Source: Chlamydiales bacterium (GTDB lineage Bacteria; Chlamydiota; Chlamydiia; Chlamydiales; JAACFD01). Taken from it: a stretch of DNA of 8,327 bases. The notes beneath the pieces were generated by a model. That model saw nothing but the letters and a program-made list of their open reading frames with translations. It was not told the origin of the DNA and searched no databases. Made by a program: the position numbers and the translations under genes. Positions 1-5,213 of this stretch are shown here, in pieces. The stretch lies in the NCBI GenBank assembly GCA_009937555.1, contig JAACFD010000080.1:1-8327 (forward strand), in the 5' to 3' direction. Position 1 is the stretch's first letter. The number at the start of each line of letters is the position of its first letter.

Positions 1-3000
1 ATCACCATCCGTATGAATAGATAAAACCGGGGTAATCAGAGAGCCTTCTGTTTCTCTTGGATCAGCAGAGATGTTATCATAGAGTCTAAACTGATGATCT
101 GTTTGCCTAAATAGAGCGCCTCTTTTTTCTACATCTTCAGGTCTAATTTCAGCACCATGATGAGGTATTTGGAAGTACGCTAAACGCTTTCCATTATCAT
201 GGGATAGCTCAATGGCATGGGCTTTGTTCTCTCTTGTGAAAACTTGCTGTAAACTTGAAGCTGCAGCTTTCATGAATAGCTCTTCTTCTTCACTACTTAA
301 AGCTCTAGAAGCAACGCATTTTACGCATCCATCTTCACTGAAAGGGTCTATGTTAATGTTAATTTTGCAATCACCTACAAAGACTTCTTTCAACACTAAA
401 AAGTTTTTGCCAGCTTGAGTAAAGTCAGCAAAGTGATTGTCGAGAACCTCTCCATTTATAGCTATATTGCTAATTTCTCTAGGTATAAACCTTTCTCTAA
501 AAGTGTGGGTTATGCTTGGCAAAACCCTGTCTACTAGATCGGTTTTACCTTGAATGCTAATATTAAACGTTCCGTCTGCTCCCTGAGAGCTTTCAATAAG
601 GATAAGTTCTCCATCAATGATGGCTGTGGCATAGGGTAGAATACTTCTATCTTGACTTGGCTGGTATATCGCTGCTGCTATATCATGAGGATCCCTGCAA
701 AGAGGAAGTTCTTTTTCAGCACCGGGATAGGATAAAGAAATGCTTTCTAAGTTACCTATCTGCTCAATACCTGCTTGAGTAAAAGCTCTGTATAACTCTT
801 GCATAAGCGCGGAGAGTTCATCTCTTGGGAGCTCTTTAGCTAAGTTTATGGATAAGTTAGAATCCTCAATGTTAACAAAAACAGGGTCTGGTATTAGAAA
901 CAGCTTTTTATAGCTCCTTCTATCAAAAGGGAGAAAGTTTTTGCTAATATCATTAATATGTTCTGTGGACTTTGTATCTACTATTTGAACCTTTTCAGCA
1001 TCTTCATCCTCTCTGATAGGCATTAAGCAAGAAGAGAGTTTAAAGCCTTTGCTTTGTAGTGTTTTTATGATATCTGCAATAGGCTCTTTAGTTGAAGCTG
1101 TAGTTACCTTGACAGCACTTGGATCTATAGCAGGATTCTCTTGAGAAAATTTGAGTTTAAAGCCTCTTGAATGAGGTGCAGACTTTATAATAAAAGGGAA
1201 GTTTAAAGGAGGTGTCAAAAGGTCAGCCCAAGTCCTTCCTCCTGTTAGAAATTTAATATGCTCTTTACCATTTTCCTTAAAGCTGCTACAGCTAATCCCT
1301 AACTTATCTACTATTGCTAGCTGTTCTAGTAGTATATTGATTTCATCACTAGCTAAGTCCGATGTAGACTCTAGTTGGAGAAGCTCTCCTAATACAGTTA
1401 TTTTAACTCTTTTTCCATCAGGTGTTTTAAAGTTTAAGTCAAAATTTTCACCTCTTTCTCTAGCCATGATGTTTGCTGCAATGGTATCTAGGGCAATGAC
1501 CTGAGAGAAGGGTCTGCCTTGTATAACTAGCTGTGTATCGAGGTAGTTTTCTTCTCTTGTCCTATTTATTTTTTCTATTTCAGCTAATACTTGCTGGGCT
1601 TCTATATCTGAAATAGCACTAGGAGTGCTTACTGTCAGGTTGTTATCTTCTTGTTTTAAATAGAAGATCTTACCATTTGCTCGAAAGAGCTTACTATAAT
1701 TTCTGTCAGTGGGAGGATTGAAATCATTTGCAAATGATGTGATTACTTTTTCACTTACTAGAGGCACTCCTCCGACAGTAGCATCTACATTTCCAGTTAA
1801 GTGTGGATTAGCAGTGAGTATGTTAAAGATTTGCTGTTTAAGTTCTTCTTGTTCATCAGCGCTCCATACATGATCAGAAGCTGAGATTAGCTTAAAGTTA
1901 TTGTTTGTCTGTTTTAGGACAAGTCTCTTACCAGCTCCCACATTTATAATTCTAACAAAGTCTCTATTTCCAGGAGCAGGTCTAAAACGTGCTGTTATTT
2001 CACCTATAGCACAGCGTTCTTCTGTTAAGCGGGGAGGGATAGGGGTTATTTCACTAACAACTTTACCCTTATCAGCTATAGACTTTAAGATATTAGAGAT
2101 CGTAAGGGGATCTAACTTCTCATTTAACATCAAACGTACTCTTCCATCAACTTTGAGATCGGTTTGTATGAGAATTTCCTTAAAGTCGAGAGTTTTAATA
2201 GTTAGAGGGGTACGATTAGCTGGAGTTAAAAAGAGAGCAGCAAACTTTTCTGATAGCGTCCCATCAGGAAGAAAATTTTTAATTAGTTCAGCATTAGTAT
2301 TTCTCATGCTAGTAATGTTGTAAAGGATTGCTTCTCCTCCTGGACCCATAAGTCCGGTGTTAAAGCTTTCAATCCCTCTTTGTAGACGATACATCTCAGC
2401 ATGAGTTAAGCTGTCTCTAGGTTTTACTCTAATGCTTAGCTGCTGCGCTTGTGCAGGTAGGTTTGCTTGAGTAATTTTAATTGTTTTAGCTCCAGGCAAC
2501 TTAAACTCTACTGTATCGCCAGGGGCAAAGCGTGATATTGGTAGACTAGCAGCAAGAAGGGCTGGTATATCTTCAACTCCGTCTATATCGACTTTCTTAA
2601 GTAAGCCATTTTTAGCAATGCTTACTACTTTTCTAGCGGTAGCGATGGTATCAACAATACTACTAGCTTCTTCTGCTGAAACTGCAGAGCCATTGATTTC
2701 TAAAGCAATTTTATCTTCACCTTCAAGAGTGACTTTTTTAGTGATTATCTCAGCTATGTTGCCAGAAGCTGTTTGAACATAAAATGATTTGTTTAGATGG
2801 CGTCCTCGCATACGGCCACTTAACTCTTTGAGTAAAGCAGAGATGTCTAAGGTTGAACCATCACAGACCTGAACGTCGGCATCCAGTCCAGTACAAAACT
2901 CTCTAAAAGTGCTTTGAATTTTACCAACTCGCACTTCTGACGCTTTTCCAGCATCAATAATCTCAAGCTTTGTAATAAGTTTATTGCCGCACTTACTAGC

Positions 3001-3060
3001 AACTAACTTAGCTTTAAACTCGCCAAATTTAGAACCTGCAGTAGTGGTGATTAAGCATGA
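1..3060 (-). repeat. Tandem protein repeats, about 87 residues per unit, about 12 divergent copies
   Basis: Seen in the translation of the giant gene; the DNA itself is not visibly repeated. Approximate unit starts in residues: 38, 125, 211, 303, 402, 489, 571, 656, 749, 839, 921, 1010 (the last is cut). The clearest neighbouring pair is GKRLVLKQTNNNF at 414-426 against GKIFYLKQEDNNL at 500-512, an offset of 86 with seven identities in thirteen. A second series is YSKLFR at 492, YKKLFL at 754 and ALFR at 1019. A third is FKLISAS at 426, VKVTTAS at 687 and VKCVAS at 950. Most other units share only the pattern of hydrophobic strands followed by an acidic helix, so their boundaries are approximate. 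Alignment was by eye. Confidence 0.6.
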
Positions 3061-3171
3061 GCTACTACTATCTCCTCTAGCTTCAAGTACTTCTTGTAGT
3101 TTTCTCTGTATCCCGTCGTGTAAATCACTGTCTTTATTAAATTTAAAACCAGCACCAGACATGTCGGCCAT
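1..3171 (-). CDS. Giant repetitive protein of unknown function (N-terminal 1057 residues, runs off left edge)
   Basis: The reading frame is open without a stop from the ATG at 3171-3169 to base 1, giving 1057 residues; the C-terminus lies outside the window. This start is chosen because AAGGTGG (3185-3179) sits 7 bases before it; an in-frame ATG at residue 4 would be 16 bases away. There is no signal peptide or obvious membrane segment, and the N-terminus (MADMSGAGFKF...) looks cytosolic, although a secretion system not needing a classical signal cannot be excluded. After a polar leader of about 37 residues the chain seems to be built of divergent units of about 87 residues, each with several beta-strand-like stretches, an acidic helix of the type SxxExxxxxxxL, a further strand and a short helix. 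No catalytic motif or known domain was recognised. It lies downstream of the methyltransferase gene, separated by a hairpin and its own promoter. Existence of the gene is secure; function is unknown. Confidence 0.9.
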   Translation of the reverse strand, partial: MADMSGAGFKFNKDSDLHDGIQRKLQEVLEARGDSSSSCLITTTAGSKFGEFKAKLVASKCGNKLITKLEIIDAGKASEVRVGKIQSTFREFCTGLDADVQVCDGSTLDISALLKELSGRMRGRHLNKSFYVQTASGNIAEIITKKVTLEGEDKIALEINGSAVSAEEASSIVDTIATARKVVSIAKNGLLKKVDIDGVEDIPALLAASLPISRFAPGDTVEFKLPGAKTIKITQANLPAQAQQLSIRVKPRDSLTHAEMYRLQRGIESFNTGLMGPGGEAILYNITSMRNTNAELIKNFLPDGTLSEKFAALFLTPANRTPLTIKTLDFKEILIQTDLKVDGRVRLMLNEKLDPLTISNILKSIADKGKVVSEITPIPPRLTEERCAIGEITARFRPAPGNRDFVRIINVGAGKRLVLKQTNNNFKLISASDHVWSADEQEELKQQIFNILTANPHLTGNVDATVGGVPLVSEKVITSFANDFNPPTDRNYSKLFRANGKIFYLKQEDNNLTVSTPSAISDIEAQQVLAEIEKINRTREENYLDTQLVIQGRPFSQVIALDTIAANIMARERGENFDLNFKTPDGKRVKITVLGELLQLESTSDLASDEINILLEQLAIVDKLGISCSSFKENGKEHIKFLTGGRTWADLLTPPLNFPFIIKSAPHSRGFKLKFSQENPAIDPSAVKVTTASTKEPIADIIKTLQSKGFKLSSCLMPIREDEDAEKVQIVDTKSTEHINDISKNFLPFDRRSYKKLFLIPDPVFVNIEDSNLSINLAKELPRDELSALMQELYRAFTQAGIEQIGNLESISLSYPGAEKELPLCRDPHDIAAAIYQPSQDRSILPYATAIIDGELILIESSQGADGTFNISIQGKTDLVDRVLPSITHTFRERFIPREISNIAINGEVLDNHFADFTQAGKNFLVLKEVFVGDCKININIDPFSEDGCVKCVASRALSSEEEELFMKAAASSLQQVFTRENKAHAIELSHDNGKRLAYFQIPHHGAEIRPEDVEKRGALFRQTDHQFRLYDNISADPRETEGSLITPVLSIHTDGD

Positions 3172-3178
3172 AACTATT

Positions 3179-3185
3179 CCACCTT
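3179..3185 (-). promoter_or_regulatory. Ribosome binding site of the giant gene
   Basis: AAGGTGG is a strong Shine-Dalgarno match 7 bases before the ATG at 3171-3169, and it decides that start over the in-frame ATG three codons later. Its first base touches the left arm of the 11-bp inverted repeat described separately. Confidence 0.75.
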
Positions 3186-3232
3186 AACTTGTATAATGAT
3201 TAAACTCGTATCTAGTTAAGCTATACAAGTTA
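3185..3232. repeat. 11-bp perfect inverted repeat in the giant gene's promoter region
   Basis: The arms TAACTTGTATA (3185-3195) and TATACAAGTTA (3222-3232) are exact reverse complements separated by 26 bases. The right arm covers most of the proposed -10 hexamer (3220-3225) and the left arm abuts the ribosome binding site. With a start of transcription near 3213 the first arm would not be in the RNA, so a protein-binding operator is a better reading than an RNA hairpin. If transcription starts further upstream, the repeat could instead form a stem next to the ribosome binding site. The pairing is seen directly; the role is inferred. Confidence 0.45.
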
Positions 3233-3249
3233 TGCTAGTTTTTATGCAA
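3220..3249 (-). promoter_or_regulatory. Possible promoter of the giant repetitive gene
   Basis: On the minus strand TTGCAT (3249-3244) and TATAGC (3225-3220) are separated by 18 bases and would start transcription near 3213, giving a leader of about 40 bases. The -35 match is weak (3 of 6) and the -10 match moderate (4 of 6). A rival with TTAACT and TTATAC lies closer to the gene but would place the start of RNA on the ribosome binding site. Confidence 0.35.
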
Positions 3250-3308
3250 ATAGCTTTAAGAGAGGGAATATATGGGTAGAAAGAAGGTGAAAAGAGAGGT
3301 AATAAGGG

Positions 3309-3350
3309 AAAGTTAAGGGAGAAGTATTTAATTACTTCTCCCTTAACTTT
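3309..3350 (-). terminator. Rho-independent terminator-like hairpin after the methyltransferase gene
   Basis: A perfect 18-bp inverted repeat (3309-3326 with 3333-3350) encloses a 6-base loop (3327-3332). The outer stem ends are A3/T3 and the core is GGGAGAAG/CTTCTCCC. On the minus strand the stem begins at the base right after the methyltransferase stop codon (3353-3351) and is followed by CCCTTATT, a poor T tract; on the plus strand the T tract is better (five Ts). It most likely ends methyltransferase transcription ahead of the giant gene's own promoter. Confidence 0.75.
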
Positions 3351-4253
3351 TTAATAACTTACATGAGTAGGAACCGCTTTAGTGTTAAGGGCTCTGTCTT
3401 TGTCATGTTGCTGAATTTTTTTAGCTACTTGAGTAGCAGCTGTTACAGGAAGTTTATTATTTAAGTCTATTCTGAACATATAGCGATGTCCACAAAAGCA
3501 AACTTTCCTTACTGTAGCATCAACTCCTTGGTTTTTAAGAGCTCGTTTGATGGCTTGCTCTTGAGTCTCACCTTTTTTAAACCAGCTCTCCACTCTTGGT
3601 TTGAAGTTATGTCTTAAGTACTGCTTTTTAGAGATCATCTCAAAAAAGCTGGTATTAGCATTTTTCACATGAGCAGCTAGAGCTTTTTCAAATGATTTAG
3701 TACCGTTTACATTTAGCCAGTGAAAAAAGCTCAAACAGTATTGGTAGGTAAAGTGAATCTTTCTTTTATTAAATTCTCTAAAGTCTTTAGCACTAGCAGT
3801 TCTGTTTAGAATAGTATTGTTATTTACCCCTAGCTGATTTAGCTGTCTTTTATGGATTTCAATCGCTGATGGAGCGCGGTTTTGTCCTTTTTGTTTAGCT
3901 GCGGCCCTTTCCATAACATCAGACTCAAAAGAAACAACACGTGCATGCTTTAGCGTTTTAGCTGTAGCAATTGAAAAAGCACCTCTGTCGCTACCATAGT
4001 CTACAACCGTTACGTTGCCTTGAGGGTTATCTTTTTTAAGCTCTGCTGATATAGCTTTCCATCTGGTGTGATTTTTATCCTTTCTATAGCCTTCTAGCTT
4101 TCTGATATCAAAAATATCAACGGCTTCATTTAGAGAAGCTAAAGCTTCTTTTGAAATACCTACAATAGAGCTGTCAATATTTGATGACTCTTCTTGCTCA
4201 TGTTTAGAGGTTTGAGGTGAGATTTCTGGGGAGTTAACGGAGCTTACTTGCAT
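3351..4253 (-). CDS. Class I SAM-dependent methyltransferase-like protein, 300 residues
   Basis: Residues 81-94 (VTVVDYGSDRGAFS) look like motif I of Rossmann-fold methyltransferases, the glycine-containing loop that binds S-adenosylmethionine. The next strand, VVSFESD (106-112), ends with E110, which would bind the ribose hydroxyls. CLSFFHWL (173-180) and TSFFEMI (201-207) fit the later strands, and KVCFCGHRYMFRID (250-263) fits the closing hairpin. Motif I is unusual in having DYGSDRG in place of D-x-G-x-G-x-G. The CLS-x-x-x-W stretch recalls Bin3-type and related methyltransferases, but that resemblance is weak and the substrate is unknown. The first 50 or so residues are polar and probably disordered; there is no signal peptide, so it should act in the cytosol unless exported by a specialised system. 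The start is supported by AAAGGG 7 bases upstream. A hairpin abuts the stop codon. It could also be an inactive relative of the fold. Confidence 0.7.
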   Translation of the reverse strand: MQVSSVNSPEISPQTSKHEQEESSNIDSSIVGISKEALASLNEAVDIFDIRKLEGYRKDKNHTRWKAISAELKKDNPQGNVTVVDYGSDRGAFSIATAKTLKHARVVSFESDVMERAAAKQKGQNRAPSAIEIHKRQLNQLGVNNNTILNRTASAKDFREFNKRKIHFTYQYCLSFFHWLNVNGTKSFEKALAAHVKNANTSFFEMISKKQYLRHNFKPRVESWFKKGETQEQAIKRALKNQGVDATVRKVCFCGHRYMFRIDLNNKLPVTAATQVAKKIQQHDKDRALNTKAVPTHVSY

Positions 4254-4426
4254 GTTATACCCTTTGGTTAAGGTTAGATAATGATTTTTAAATTAAGTTG
4301 ATTAAGGCACTACTATTAGCAGAATTTTGTTTTAAAATAAGCTTAGGGCACATACTACAACCTTGTTTATCAGATGAAGAAAGCATTTATACTGATAACG
4401 TAAGTTAAATGCAAAGGTGATTTTCT
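4254..4426 (-). other. 173-base gap between transpeptidase and methyltransferase genes
   Basis: No open frame of note is present. The right part carries the possible methyltransferase promoter and two overlapping short inverted repeats: GCATTTA/TAAATGC (4383-4389 with 4406-4412) and TTATCAG/CTGATAA (4367-4373 with 4392-4398). If the promoter is right the methyltransferase mRNA has a leader of about 125 bases with no recognisable riboswitch. Read on the minus strand, the first inverted repeat is followed by TTTCTTC, so it could instead be a weak terminator for the transpeptidase gene. Confidence 0.4.
4386..4414 (-). promoter_or_regulatory. Possible promoter of the methyltransferase gene
   Basis: TTGCAT (4414-4409) and TATAAA (4391-4386) on the minus strand are exactly 17 bases apart. 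The -10 matches 5 of 6 and the -35 only 3 of 6. The start of RNA would be near 4379. The -35 hexamer is the same TTTGCAT context as in front of the giant gene. Confidence 0.4.
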
Positions 4427-5149
4427 TTAGAAAACTCTAGGCAGTGACCATGAACTTTGCTTCTCTCTATACTCATTTTTAGGGAGTTGAATAATTAGAG
4501 GGCTTTTTCTTTTATCAAGCCAGTTTAGGACAAGCTCTAGATCTTGAAATGAACATGCTGTGCAGCCTGCTGTAGGTGAACCTTTTTTACTCCAAAGGTG
4601 AAAGAAAATAGCTGAACCTAGCTCTGGAAGAGGAAGGTCATAGTTATGATGGATAAAAAATCCTCTATGGTAAACAGCTATTTCACCCATTTTTTCAGAT
4701 TGGTTCCAATCTTTTTCAGGTAGTTCTGAGAGATTTACTATTCGGTTGTAGTATATAGAATTAGGGTCATCTACAGCTTCGCTTTCTGGTGCAATTTCAA
4801 AATAGTTTAGCTTGATGTGAGAGAGATACTTTCTATTTGTGTGTCCAAATGCTGTTCCAATCTCAAAAATGCCAGCAGGTGTTTTATAATCACCTTCAAC
4901 TTTTTGAGGACCATCTACAATGGCCTTATGAATACCTCTTCCCCAGGCCATACCGTTTTTGCCTAAAGAACCCTTAAATGGGCCTAATACAGATTTCCAT
5001 TTTCCCGACTTTTTTTCAAAACATTCAATAGATGCTTGATTAGATTCCCAATTATCTGATGTTACGACAATAACTTGTCCAGAAGTCTCTAATGAAGAAG
5101 AGAACAGGCTGGAAAAAAAACATAATGTAATGAGTATGGTTCGAAACAT
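4427..5149 (-). CDS. Exported L,D-transpeptidase (YkuD-like, COG3786 type)
   Basis: This 240-residue protein matches the COG3786 branch of the YkuD fold, whose catalytic cysteine attacks peptidoglycan stem peptides to form L,D cross-links or attach other groups. Motifs run in family order: GMAWGRGIH (66-74), EGDYKTPAGIF (85-95), DDPNSIYYNRIV (127-138), SEKM (151-154), IHHN (166-169) and FFHLW with PTAGCTA (183-198). H184 and C196 are the expected catalytic histidine and cysteine; C199 is an extra nearby cysteine. Residues 1-20 or so (MFRTILITLCFFSSLF...) form a signal peptide with a hydrophobic core, so it should work in the periplasm; C10 lacks a proper lipobox. Length is near complete for the family. 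AAAGGA lies 5 bases before the ATG. A good promoter fills the 64-base gap upstream, so it is probably transcribed on its own. Family assignment is secure; the precise reaction (cross-linking, tethering or amino-acid exchange) is not. Confidence 0.9.
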   Translation of the reverse strand: MFRTILITLCFFSSLFSSSLETSGQVIVVTSDNWESNQASIECFEKKSGKWKSVLGPFKGSLGKNGMAWGRGIHKAIVDGPQKVEGDYKTPAGIFEIGTAFGHTNRKYLSHIKLNYFEIAPESEAVDDPNSIYYNRIVNLSELPEKDWNQSEKMGEIAVYHRGFFIHHNYDLPLPELGSAIFFHLWSKKGSPTAGCTACSFQDLELVLNWLDKRKSPLIIQLPKNEYREKQSSWSLPRVF

Positions 5150-5178
5150 AATTTCCTTTAGGCTGTATTTTTTGGGGG

Positions 5179-5207
5179 ATTATGATTTTAGATAATGTTT
5201 TTGTCTA
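5179..5207 (-). promoter_or_regulatory. Sigma70-like promoter of the L,D-transpeptidase gene
   Basis: TAGACA (5207-5202) and CATAAT (5184-5179) on the minus strand each match 5 of 6 consensus bases and are separated by the optimal 17 bases. RNA would start near 5172, leaving a leader of about 23 bases with the ribosome binding site. The -35 box begins only a few bases past the stop codon of the upstream gene. Confidence 0.65.
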
Positions 5208-5213
5208 GATAAA

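Noticed and set aside
212..418. 68-codon plus-strand frame, with similar short ones near 2984, 6193, 7636 and 8036
   Set aside because: All are antisense shadows of well-supported minus-strand genes.
1901..2323. 140-codon open frame on the plus strand
   Set aside because: It lies antisense within the giant gene, has no ribosome binding site of note and its product is low in recognisable protein features.
4266..4366. Two similar stretches (TAGTATGTGCCCTAA and TAGTAGTGCCTTAA) in the methyltransferase leader as a direct repeat
   Set aside because: They differ by insertions and are short and AT-rich; chance is a sufficient explanation.
5118..5149. Lipoprotein signal in the L,D-transpeptidase
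   Set aside because: C10 is preceded by I-T-L, which lacks the small residue required before the lipobox cysteine; an ordinary signal peptide fits better.
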